NCBI GenBank assembly: GCA_021613535.1 | Contig: CP075492.1 | Location: 6,200,001-6,264,000 of the forward strand | Reading direction: 5' to 3' | DNA length: 64,000 nucleotides | Source of the DNA: Adineta vaga | Taxonomy: Eukaryota; Rotifera | In this document: positions 1 to 10,350 of the stretch, in pieces | How positions within the stretch are numbered: position 1 is the stretch's first letter | How the letters are laid out: each line of letters starts with the position of its first letter | Translations under genes and position numbers: made by a program | The notes under the pieces: generated by a model | Told to the model about the DNA's origin: nothing | Database searches by the model: none | What the model saw: only the letters and a program-made list of their open reading frames with translations

Positions 1-1676
1 GACAGGAAGAATGGATGAAAGAATGGTCAAAGATTAAAGGAATCTTTACAGAAATAATGTCGGTATGTGGAACTCTTAGACAAGGCTGTACAACAATATG
101 AACAAAATGTGGCACCTATAAGTTTCGTCGGATTTGGTAAAAGATGGGATCAATTACATCCTTCTTTTATATATACACAAGTCTTGAAAGAAATCGTATG
201 TACCATCAAATTCGATGATGTATCCTTACAAGATTACGTCGATTATTGTCGTGAAGTTTTTGTCGACAATCAAGAAGAACTGAGTAATGTGGCACTATTG
301 GAACGTAGATATTATCACCAAACGTTTGGTGGCACAGCTGTGACTGTTTCTTATCTCCTATGCTCAATCGTGGTCTTCGACTAATGGATAGCGTTATCGT
401 AACACGGATGGGTTTCTTTATTAATGATTTACAACGACACATCGAACAACTATACAAAGAACAATGTACTACTGAAGTCTTCACAGTTTATCATGGACAA
501 GGATTATCGAGCAAAGATTTTGAACAACTGAAGCAAACCATAGGTGGAATGATATCATTTAATAGTTTCTTGTCTACTAACAAAGTTCTTACAGTGCCAT
601 TTTCATTTGCTCAACGAACTGCAACTGATCCAAATTTAGTTGGAATTCTATTTGTAATGAAAATAGATCCAATTCAATCAAGTACACCATTTGCTTCAAT
701 TCGTGGTATTAGTGCCGTTCCAGAAGAAGATGAAGTACTTTTTTCTATGCACAGTGTGTTTCGCATTCAAAATATTAAACCAATAGGTGCAAACAACAAA
801 CTCTACGAAGTAAACTTGATCCTTGCCAATGGCAATGATAAAGATTTATGCATACTTACTGATCGCATTCAAAAAGATAGTTTTTCAGACGATCAAGGAT
901 GGTATCGATTGGGTTCAGTACTATATAGGATGCGGCAATATGATAAGGCAGAGGAGATTTATGAAATATTACTTGATCAAACAGCGGAAGAAATTGAAAG
1001 CGCATCAATTTATAATCAACTTGGTTCAATTAAAAATGATCAAGAGAAATATCGAGAAGCACTTATGTTCTACGACAAATCACTTGTTATTAAAGAAAAA
1101 CTTTTGCCTCCAAATCATCCTAGTGTAGCTATGTCGTACAACAATGTCGGTGTGGTATACAAAAATATGAGTGACAATTCAAAAGCAATTTCATTTCATG
1201 AAAAAGCTGTTGCAATTCGACAAAAATCACTACCTGCTGATCATCCAGATTTGGCGATGTCTTATAACAATATCGGTGTGGTATATCAAAATATGGGTGA
1301 TTATACGAAAGCACTTTTATTTTATGACAAAGCTCTTGAAATTTGGCAGCAAGTGCTTCCTTTAAATCATCCTGAATTAGCTATGTGCTACAACAACATC
1401 GGTGTAGTATACAAAAACTTAGGTGATTATACGAAAGCACTTTTATATTATGATAAAGCTCTTACCATTCGACAACAAGCTCTTCCTTCAGATTATCCTC
1501 AGTTAGCTGTGACACACAACAACATCGGTTTGTTGTATGAAAATATGAATTACAACTCAAAAGCTCGTTCATTTTATGAAAGTGCTGTACAACTTGGAAA
1601 ACAATTATTACCAACGAATCATCCTCACCTTCAAACGTATGAAATAAACTTAGAACGTATAAAAAAGAAGTTGTAA
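1..1676 (+). CDS. ART-TPR protein, 5' partial and frameshifted
   Basis: This gene is cut by the left edge of the window. It encodes an R-S-E class ADP-ribosyltransferase (ART) domain followed by about six kinesin-light-chain-like TPRs (roughly 870-1670, with repeated NHP..A..YNNIGVVY units). ARTs of this class transfer ADP-ribose from NAD to proteins; the TPRs probably bind partners. The reading frame changes near 69 and again near 320-330, while homology continues across both points. The first ART motif reads VYHGQ, with His where the family has Arg. The Ser motif (SFNSFLST) and the acidic motif (EEDEVLFSM) are present. The last 438 codons are open. Either the copy is degenerating and catalytically dead, or it carries indel errors. 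The upstream part lies outside the window, so no start can be chosen. Confidence 0.7.
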
Positions 1677-1860
1677 TTCTGATTTATTTTTTTTTCGTTC
1701 TTTATCAACAAGAAAAAGCTATTCAATCAATAATATAGGTGCATACCTATAAAGTAACTTCTTTAGTTCTCTTAAAACACAAAACGGCTGTTAATCTTTG
1801 TTTCCATACACTGAAATTGTGATATAAACAATAATATATACATATATAATTTCATAATGA

Positions 1861-2862
1861 TTAATTGTGATATAGTTTTGGAGGTTTAAACATCGCACTT
1901 ACTCCTTGTGTCTTTCTTTTCCATAATGAAAACCGTTCACATCTGGGACAGTATACTTCAAGTACATCGATTCGTTCGCTACGACATTTCTTCGGTAGAT
2001 AACTAATGAACCAATTATAGGGACGTGGTTGTAACGATGTATCTAATGGAAAATGACATTTCGATTTACATTTCAAACATCGACTTGGACTTGGATACAT
2101 AGAGAAAAATTCAACAGGTCCAGCAACAAGTAATTGACTTTGTATATCGAACATATTGTGACGAAGATTATGTTGAAGTTCATCATGAAAGAAATACATA
2201 ACTGAAATCATCAATATATTTTAATAAAAGTTTTTTCTTTCTTTCTTTCTTTCTTGAAACTCTTACATATTCGATGATTACGTTTCAATGGTCGAACATT
2301 TTTAATCGATGATCGAATTGTGATATATTTAAAGAATAAAGTTTCACAAAATGTACATCTATTTAAATGAATAATAAAGATTGTGAACTTTCATTCAAGA
2401 ATTATTACCTTGAACCACATCCGTACATTGCACTAGCTGTCATCCACGAACGTTTCCGACGTTGTCCATGTAAATATTGAAATCTAGCTTTAGCATTTCG
2501 AAATATAGGTATGATTTCCTGTGATTGATGTTTATCTTCGTCTAGATCCAGTAATAATTCATTTCGAAAAAAAATATATTCTAAAACATACCTAGCATTT
2601 CACTTTGAATAGCATTATTCCATAAATGATCGTTATTGTCAATCAATGCTTTGAGAGTTTGATTGACTCGTGAAAGTGAACATAAATCAATATATGATAC
2701 ATGTGGAAGGATATGATAAACAAGTAATTCGGGTGGAAGATCAAACAAAGATAGGGAAGTTGTCAGCATAAAATTATTCAATGGATTATCACAACATTGT
2801 TTGTCTTTCACTATTGACAATGTTCGCTGATGACCAGAACAATGACTAACGAGTTGACCCAT
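1861..2862 (-). CDS. F-box protein with cysteine-pair C-terminus
   Basis: Four exons join in frame: 2592-2862, 2409-2541, 2267-2358 and 1861-2201, giving 278 residues. The intron between exons 1 and 2 is exactly 50 nt. An F-box starts near residue 40 (LFDLPPELLVYHILPHVSYI) and probably binds Skp1 in an SCF ubiquitin ligase; the rest would be the substrate-binding part. The C-terminal half holds three Cys pairs (CTFC, CLKC plus a further Cys, CPRC), which suggests a metal site. I do not recognise that domain. The ATG at 2862 is the first in frame. The F-box call is firm; the substrate is unknown. Confidence 0.8.
2230..2256. repeat. (CTTT)n microsatellite
   Basis: Five or so tandem TTTC units lie inside the last intron of the F-box gene. 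On the minus strand this is a purine tract, so it does not supply the polypyrimidine tract of that intron. Confidence 0.85.
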
Positions 2863-3202
2863 GGGTAAATAAACAATGATTCTTTAATAGCTACTATGTA
2901 ATTTGAACTCAATATCGACGATCGTTTCCTATTATTTTATTGGAGCATTATGCAAATAAAATAACAGTGTCAGATGATAATCTTTAGTTTCTCATCGATT
3001 TTTTCGTCTAAGTAATAAGATTTTTTTAATGATGCATATCGAATAAGCAAGAGAGTATAATGAGAAAAACCTTCTTATTTGCTTTTGAATATCACACGTG
3101 TTCGATCATTTTTACCTTTCCCTTTATATAAAGTCGTTACGGTATTGTATAATGTGAAAAACATACAAAAGCACAAGTTTTACTAGATATAAAATACTCC
3201 TA
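2863..3202. other. Intergenic region
   Basis: AT-rich spacer upstream of the F-box gene. No coding frame with support, no clear repeat. It should contain the F-box promoter on the minus strand, but I cannot point to one site. Confidence 0.4.
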
Positions 3203-3825
3203 TTATTGCTTATAAACATTTGCTGACACGACATGTCTGCGAATAATATTAGTTGGAAAAGACATGATGTCTGTGAAAATGATCACGAATGCAATAAAAT
3301 GAAGAATCGTTGCGTATTTGTTTGAATATATATATTACCATATAACATAATACCTGTCTCAATAAGATTTTGACGTTGTAATCGAGCTAATACAGCCGTA
3401 GTATTACCATCACTCACAGCGATAATTTGTTGATTTTGAAAGTTTGCATGAACAGATATTCGGAAATGTTCGTTAACTGATCTTATAAATAATTATCTTC
3501 AACATGTATTATATGATCATGAATAAGTGAACCATGCGTTCGATGAATATACCAACTCCAGCATGTTATAAGCAAATAGAGACAAGAGGTACAGCATCGA
3601 GTGCTTTGTTATCAGCTGCTTTGTGTGCACATACAATAGATCCAATAAAAACTGCTAAGACAATGATATTGAAGAGAAAAATCTGTCCGTTTGATAATGA
3701 TTATATTGTCTAACATCTCGTGCTTGACCTAATTGCAGTTGAACATCCACTCGATTACTAGTTACAATGACTGTATCATCGTTACTTTCAATTGTAGATA
3801 CATACTGTTGATGCGCCATATCCAT
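3203..3825 (-). CDS. Possible small membrane protein, model incomplete
   Basis: This is a weak gene model. An ATG at 3825 opens about 48 polar codons. Past an apparent 1-nt frame change near 3690, a hydrophobic stretch follows (IFLFNIIVLAVFIGSIVCAH). A second block (SVHANFQNQQIIAVSDGN and onward) lies at about 3358-3475 and ends at a good donor near 3351. A last exon could start near 3265 and stop at 3203. The join between the transmembrane exon and the second block does not work in phase with the donors I can see. It may be a pseudogene or a gene with an indel. I recognise no family. Confidence 0.3.
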
Positions 3826-4246
3826 GTTGAAAAATGATCTTCTTTAGTATACTTATCTCTTTTATATAATTCGTTGAAATCTTATAGAAAAATAATATCT
3901 CACTCTTTTTCTTTATTTATCGGAGGTAATGCAAATATTTCTAATATAAAATGTATACATGATGTAGATCTCTATTTAATTTCACATACATAACTGAGTT
4001 TTTTTAAAGACCCTCGAGAAGAATGTATGTGTGAAGGAATAAAAAAATTGTATTTGTTTTTGGCTGTTCTTCCGACTTCTTTGCGTTACTATAGAACAAA
4101 TCATAACACTCAAGTTTTTTCAAAGGAACAGTGTATGCAGAATTTCTTTTTTTCCAACATTGAATCTACAGGCAGTTAAAACATCAGTAGAACACAATCG
4201 TACATAAAGAAATTTTGTCTTTTGCGAGGACGTAAGAGAAATAATT
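3826..4246. other. Divergent intergenic region
   Basis: About 420 nt between a minus-strand start at 3825 and the plus-strand ART-TPR start at 4247. It should hold both promoters. No clear TATA box or repeat was seen. Confidence 0.4.
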
Positions 4247-6293
4247 ATGGCAAGTAAAACTAATAAAACTTCTCATTCAAATTATGAGACTTTAGAAACA
4301 TTTTCTCTTATTTGGCTTGATTCGCATGTAAATAAATCAGAAGATAATGAAAAAATACAACAAAAATTACAACAAATTATCACACATTTGAAAACATTTG
4401 ATGATCCACAAGAATGTCAAGAATATATTTCATCTCTTTCATCTAAAAATCGTGTTATTCTCATTATTAGTGGCCGATTTGGTCGAGAATTATTACCTCA
4501 TATTCATTCATTTCCACAAATTGTAGCAGTTTATGTTTTTTGTATGGATAAACAAGCTAATGAACAATGGGCAAAAGAATATTCCAAGGTTTAATACACA
4601 TATATTTACTTTAGCAATTAACATTTCGTATTATGTTTTAGGTTAAAAGTGTAGTGGTTCGAGCGAAAGATCTGATTGCTGAAATAAAGACATATGAAAA
4701 GAGTCCAGAAAATGTTGAAGAACCACTTTTATTCAGTGTATCGTCGGGTGATGGTCATTCAACGACAGATATCAATGGTCATTTCGTTCATTTTCTTCTT
4801 TTAATCGATGTTCTTCTTCGAATCAAACCAGACGAAGTAGATAAAGCGTCCTTAATCAAACGATGTAAAGAAAAAAATCGAGATCACCCTGAAGAAGTGT
4901 TGAATATTTCTAAATTTAAACATGAATATACAGCTGAAAATGCTCTACAATGGTATACTCGTGATTCATTTTTATATAAAATGTTAAATCAAGCATTACG
5001 TTTTCAAGATATTGATTTATTATTTTTGTTTCGTTTTGTTATCGCTGATATGTGTCGACAATTAAAAGAATTCCAATATCAAACTCGTGTCAAAGTTTAT
5101 CGTGGTCAGATAATGTCGAAAGGTGAACTTGATACTCTTCAACAATCGAAGGGTAAATTAATTTCGATTAATTCGTTTTTTTCAACTAGTATAGTTCCAA
5201 AAGAGGCATTAAGATTTTTAGAGAGTGCGTCATTTTCTAATGATTCACAAAGAATATTATTTGTGATTGATGCGGATCCTAACGTAGTAAAATCGAAACC
5301 ATTTGCGGATCTAAGTGAAGTCAGTGAATATGAAAAGGAAAAAGAAGTTTTATTTATGGTGGGATGTGTTTTTCGTTTAAATGATGTTCAACGCAATAAA
5401 GAACAAATATGGGAGATTAAAATGGAACTTTGTGGTGATGATAATCATGATTTAAAAATTCTTTTCGATCATATGAAAGCGAAATATGGAGGTGGTGATG
5501 GAGAAGTCAATCTTCGTTCTTTTGGTGAAGTTTTACGTAAAATGGGAAAATTTGATGCAGCAGAAACAATGTATCAACGGTTACGCAGCGAACTTTCTGA
5601 TGGGGATCCTCAACTATTTTCTTTATATTACTCATTAGGTCAAGTAACTTTAGAAAAAGCTCAGTACGATGAAAGTCTTAAATGGTTCCAACAGTCATTA
5701 GAAATTATAATGCGAACAGATTCATCCAATTATGTTGATATAGCTGCAGTCTATGGTTGGATTGGAAATGTTTATCTAAAGAAAGATGTCATCGTATAGC
5801 AGGAAATTTTTATCATAAAGCTATTGAACTTTTCAAACAAGCGCATGATGAAGATCATGAAGATCTCGCTTATCTTTATAATAATATTGCTGTTATCTAC
5901 AAGACCGAAGAAAAACATCAAGAAGCATTAAGATACTATCAAAGATCATTAGATATTAGAAAAAAACATTTGCCAAAGAATCATCGAGATATTGCTATTT
6001 CACATAATAATATGGGATGTGTTTATCTTGCTCTTGAAGAATATGATTGTGCTATGAAACATCATAAACAAGCATTAGAAATTCGAATAAAATCACTTCC
6101 GCCAGGACATCCAGAGATTGCCACGAGCCATGCAAATATTGGTTCAGTATATGCGGCAGAAAGTGATTGGCAATTAGCATCGGAGAATTATAAAAAAGCG
6201 TTAGATATATGTCGTGATGCATTACCAGATCAACATCCAACGAAAATAAAAATCGAAGAAGATTTCAAGCGTATATCATCAAAATTAAAATGA
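4247..6293 (+). CDS. ART-TPR protein with intact R-S-E motifs
   Basis: Exon 1 is 4247-4588, followed by a 53-nt intron, and exon 2 starts at 4642. The product is about 660 residues: an N-terminal region typical of bdelloid ART proteins, an ART domain, then about six kinesin-light-chain-like TPRs. All three R-S-E landmarks are visible: VYRGQ (Arg), SFFSTS (Ser) and EKEKEVLF (acidic pair). It should therefore be able to mono-ADP-ribosylate a protein target using NAD. No signal peptide is seen, so it is probably intracellular. The frame breaks once, at about 5784-5788, inside a TPR; one missing base there restores exact 34-residue TPR spacing. I read this as a recent single-base deletion or an assembly error. 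The ATG at 4247 is the first in frame. Confidence 0.85.
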
Positions 6294-6699
6294 TACTTTT
6301 TTGTACGAGAATGTCACGAGTTTGTTTATATTTTCTTTTTACTAAAATTAAATAATTATTTGAACTCAATCTATTATCATTCGGTATTTTCTTCAACTTA
6401 GAACTAAATTCATCTATCATATAACTATCTGTATAGCACTTAACATTGTGAAATGAATAAATAGATTCTAACGATGACTATTTTGATTAAATTAAATTTC
6501 GATTTCTGACACGTCGCAGATGATTCACTCCTTCTAAAAGAGGACCATTGGTAAGTTAAAAACAATTCGAAAAGTATTGTTGCAAACATTTATTAGATTG
6601 AATTGTTAATTTGTATGCATAGATGAAGGTAAAAAGTAATTGTGGAAGATACCTAAAAGAACAATGATATAGATTGTTTTCACGTCCTATCTTGTCAAA
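6294..6699. other. Convergent intergenic region
   Basis: AT-rich spacer between the convergent ART-TPR and EEP genes. It holds their 3' ends; no supported coding frame. Confidence 0.4.
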
Positions 6700-7602
6700 C
6701 TATGCGCAGTTGAATTGAAGTGAAATAGGAAAATGATCAGAAATATCACCAATTTCATCATGAACCAGGGCGGGCGACATTGCTAATTCATTCAATGACG
6801 CTGAAACGAGATAATGATCAATCCAGTGTTGTGTACGAATACCATTAGCATTCAAACCAACTCTTGTTGGCTTGTTAGTTGTTATGGAGCCTAACAGACC
6901 CGAAGATACTTTGCCATATGTGAATGCGCCAATCTTTTTCATAAATACGTTATATTTGCAATTCATATCACCGACTAATACAAAGAAACTATTATCGGCT
7001 GGCCACGAAATATTTTGTAATAGTGACATAGAAGCTTGGTCTTCAAACGGCACATGCGTATTGATAACACATAGACCGGATGAAGTTATCACAGTAAGTG
7101 CACCTTTCCCAGGATCAGCAGGACATGGCGTCCAATAAATTTGATCATTGGAAGAAGCACCAGTAGGATCGTAATGAATCGTGACGAGACTTTCATTTGG
7201 ATCATTATACAATGGTCCTTTGATTTGTCCTCGAACTTTCGGTATACGAGAATAAGTATTGAGATGAAACATTGGTTTATTAGACAAAGTAGAACCTACA
7301 TGTGAATTAAGCATCTGATTCAACAATGGCAACAAATCACCAGGTACTTCTTGCAAACAAATAAAACATTCCATTGAGCAATATTTTATTAATAAATCAT
7401 TCAATGTTTTTATAATATCGTTCAATCGCAATTTTTCATTCGACCAGTTTTCTTTAATTGCATATCGATTGATTACTGGACTCGAATCATACACATAATT
7501 TATTTCATGAATCATATGCAATACATTCCAACTAATAACAACAAAATTTTGTTGCATTTGTTTGTTTGTATGATTAACTTCTCCCGTTGAAAATGATGCC
7601 AT
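6700..7602 (-). CDS. Endonuclease/exonuclease/phosphatase (EEP) family enzyme
   Basis: A single uninterrupted exon of 300 codons with ATG at 7602. All the signature blocks of the DNase I-like EEP fold are present in order: ISWNVL, CLQEVP (metal-binding Glu), VINTHVPFE, VLVGDMNCK (catalytic Asp-x-Asn), WIDHYLVS and DISDHFPI (catalytic His). The enzyme should cleave a phosphodiester or phosphomonoester bond with a divalent metal. The substrate (DNA, RNA, or phospho-lipid or -peptide) cannot be told from sequence. No signal peptide and no introns are seen, unlike most neighbours. It lies between the ART-TPR gene and the kinase-PBZ gene. Confidence 0.88.
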   Translation of the reverse strand: MASFSTGEVNHTNKQMQQNFVVISWNVLHMIHEINYVYDSSPVINRYAIKENWSNEKLRLNDIIKTLNDLLIKYCSMECFICLQEVPGDLLPLLNQMLNSHVGSTLSNKPMFHLNTYSRIPKVRGQIKGPLYNDPNESLVTIHYDPTGASSNDQIYWTPCPADPGKGALTVITSSGLCVINTHVPFEDQASMSLLQNISWPADNSFFVLVGDMNCKYNVFMKKIGAFTYGKVSSGLLGSITTNKPTRVGLNANGIRTQHWIDHYLVSASLNELAMSPALVHDEIGDISDHFPISLQFNCA

Positions 7603-7893
7603 TGCAATTATGCAAAAGTCTGAAATTAATTAAAAGAATATTGTATAAATTGTGTTTAGAAGAAAAATATTGATAAATGACGGTATTTGAAACTTTATCT
7701 ATGTTGAATCATCGATGATAAAAGATGAAAAGATAAAATGGTATGTAATTTCTTTGATAATATTTATTGAACTCTTCTGTCTAATAAAAATATAATCAAG
7801 GGATTAGAAAGGAAATAGTTTGTTCATTTGTAGAAATTCTGTATCAATTCAGTATGTAGAAGACAATTATGTATTTGGTCTGTTTTGTGGATA

Positions 7894-9865
7894 TCAGTCA
7901 TGTATATATGTTTTCATATGTTCACGATCGGATCTCCTAGAGAGAAGAAATTTATTTTTTAATATGAAAAGCATTGATTCGATATTGAACATACTTTGCA
8001 CATCCATCACCGAAACGACATTTTTGTTTATCCGAACGAACAGTGCGACTCGTATCTTTCGAAGGATGAGAATACTGCTTACGATGATCGGTATCATTAC
8101 TTTAAGGAAGAAATATCGATATAAATAGAATTCTAATGACAACGTCAATGATTAAACATACTTATAACATTCAGCTCCATAGCGGCATTTTACTTTGCCT
8201 CCAACATCTTTTGGGTGTGAAAATTTTTGTAGGTGATCTGCATCCTTACTGAAAGAAAACAAAACATTAGACATCTACATGATCATATCATGCCAATCAA
8301 TGTCTACTGACCGAAAGCAGGATGAACCATAACGGCATTCTGATTTATCCGATTCATTACTTGTTCCACCTTTTGGACTTTGATAATCGGAATCACCAGG
8401 ATGTGCATATTCTTCATGATGATCAGCATCATGTCTAAAGACATTATTGATGATGAATAGTGGATGAAAATATTTCTCTAAATTACCTGGTACAAGATCG
8501 GCCATATCTACATGAACGACGTCCTCCGTCTATTGATACAAAAATTGAATGAAATGTCTGTTTTTTTTCTATACAATAATCTTGTCTCTTCACTTACATT
8601 GTGAACTCGATGATGAACCATCACTAGCCACATGTCCCGGTTTTGCAAGTTTTACTGAAAAATAGATAAAAAATATTCATATTTATTCTCAAGTTCTATG
8701 TTCAACTATACTTACATAAACCTTGACGAACATCATTTGGCACTCTCACATTACAAACATCATCAATTGGACCGAAATTTTCATGTAATGCTTGAAAAAG
8801 TTTACTGAATACAGGATGAGCTTTTAATTGTAATAATGTTGCTTTAGCGCTAGCTCGTTCCTCGGGGTTTTTCTTTAATAAAAGTTCAATAATCAATTTA
8901 TAACCACCAATATCTGGTATAACAACATCATCTGCATCAGGATCATTACAAAAATTCTCAAACTCATATATATCTTTCCAAGGTAAACCTCCGCAAAATA
9001 AGAGATAAAACATAACACCAGCTGCCCAAGCATCGGATTTTTTATGTAAATGTCGTGTAACAAGATTTTTTGAATTACGTTTTAAAAATTCCGGTGAAAC
9101 AAAGAATGGAGTAAAGCCTTTTGTCATGTCAACTGTATGTTGTGCAAGACGTGTATTCATTTTTTCTATTGTACCAAAATCAATTAATTTAATAGAGAAA
9201 TTCTTGTCATTTGGAACAATAACAAGATTTTGTGGTTTGATATCACCATGAATAATATTTATTTTTTCCAAGAATGCTAATGCTCGTAGAACATAGAGAA
9301 TAATAATCATTCCAACAATAGCAATTTCTTCTGCATCACCATCGGTAACTTTACTCACCCAAAATGTCGCAAGATCACATGCAGCAAGTTCCATAGCAAT
9401 AAAAATACCTTCTTTTGTTACTTTACTTCCGTAAAATTCAATAATTGGATGATTTACGATCTGAATTTGTTTCGTTAAACGCATGAAATTAACTTCATTC
9501 TTGATTTCTTGATCTAATGCTGGTGTATATTCCATGACTTTAATGGCAACAATTTGATTTTTATTTTTTACTTTGGCCTTATGAACTTCTCCAAAACCAC
9601 CACGATTAACAAACTCAACGAGTTCATAAATAACTCCTTCAATTTCAATTTCTTTTTTTTCTTTACGTATTACAGTTTCATTAGCTCCCGCTTTCAATGC
9701 AAGCATGAGAATCATTTTCGCCATTTGTTCTACATTTTCTTGCTGTTGTCGTTGACTTTCTTCTTGTTGTTCAGCAAAACGTTTCGCCATATCGGCATTT
9801 TGTTTCATTAACATTTTTTGTTGTTGTTCTAATTCGTTAATCTTTTTGGAACTATTGTTACCCAT
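7894..9865 (-). CDS. Protein kinase fused to four PBZ (PAR-binding) zinc fingers
   Basis: Seven exons join without a frame break: 8716-9865, 8598-8654, 8487-8529, 8312-8434, 8162-8248, 7995-8099 and 7894-7936, for 535 residues. The first true ATG (9865) gives MGNNSSKK, an N-myristoylation consensus. A Gln/Glu-rich coiled coil follows, then a kinase domain: Gly loop NRGGFGEVHKA, VAIK lysine, HGDIKPQN catalytic loop (HGD, not HRD), DFG and SPE. After it come four fingers of type C-R-[YF]-G-x-x-C, 5-6 residues, H-x5-H: CRYGRSC, CRYGSSC, CRYGAEC and CRFGDGC, each followed by its His pair. PBZ fingers bind poly(ADP-ribose), so this is probably a kinase recruited or switched by PAR. The last finger ends with HD and a stop. 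Confidence 0.9.
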
Positions 9866-10350
9866 GTTTTTAGACAAGTATTTCGAAAGAAAACTGACAA
9901 TATCAAATGAAATATAGTGTTGTCTGTATGCGTTTCTGCTCCTCTAATGTTATGTTGGTAAAAATAGAGACGCACAGAAAAATTCGCCGAAATATTCTCT
10001 CTCTTACCTATGTATTTATCGCAGCATAGCAGCATGTAGGATGCGTTGTTTTTCTCTCCAGTATAGCAAGGAAGAAAAAGAACTTGTGTGAAATTGAATC
10101 ACTTTTTTTTGTCGTGGTAGGAAGAAGAAAAAAGACGTTTTAACATTCCTGTAAACTACCTAGCAACCGACTTCAATTCGAGATAAGCAGAGTAACAAAA
10201 ATAAAAGATTAATTTCGAGAACTCAAAATCATGAAGATGGATGTGGATAAAAGTTTAGAAGAATGTCATGCTCGATTGAAAATTCTAATCGAGTCTAATT
10301 AAATAATAGCTGATATATATTTATTCACTATAAGTCAATAACATTAGCTT
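9866..10350. other. Intergenic region
   Basis: Upstream of the kinase-PBZ gene and downstream of the ABC transporter, both on the minus strand. Poly-T runs near 10100-10110; no supported gene. Confidence 0.4.

Noticed and set aside
67-384. Start of the ART gene at a GTG
   Set aside because: Nuclear genes start at ATG; homology extends upstream in another frame, so this is an indel boundary.
6872-7138. Plus-strand ORF opposite the EEP gene
   Set aside because: Shadow of a minus-strand frame that has all the EEP motifs.
7820-8128. Plus-strand ORF
   Set aside because: Antisense to PBZ exons; it has no features of its own.
8275-8505. Separate short gene on the minus strand
   Set aside because: It is an exon of the kinase-PBZ gene plus intron; its apparent ATG is internal to a zinc finger.
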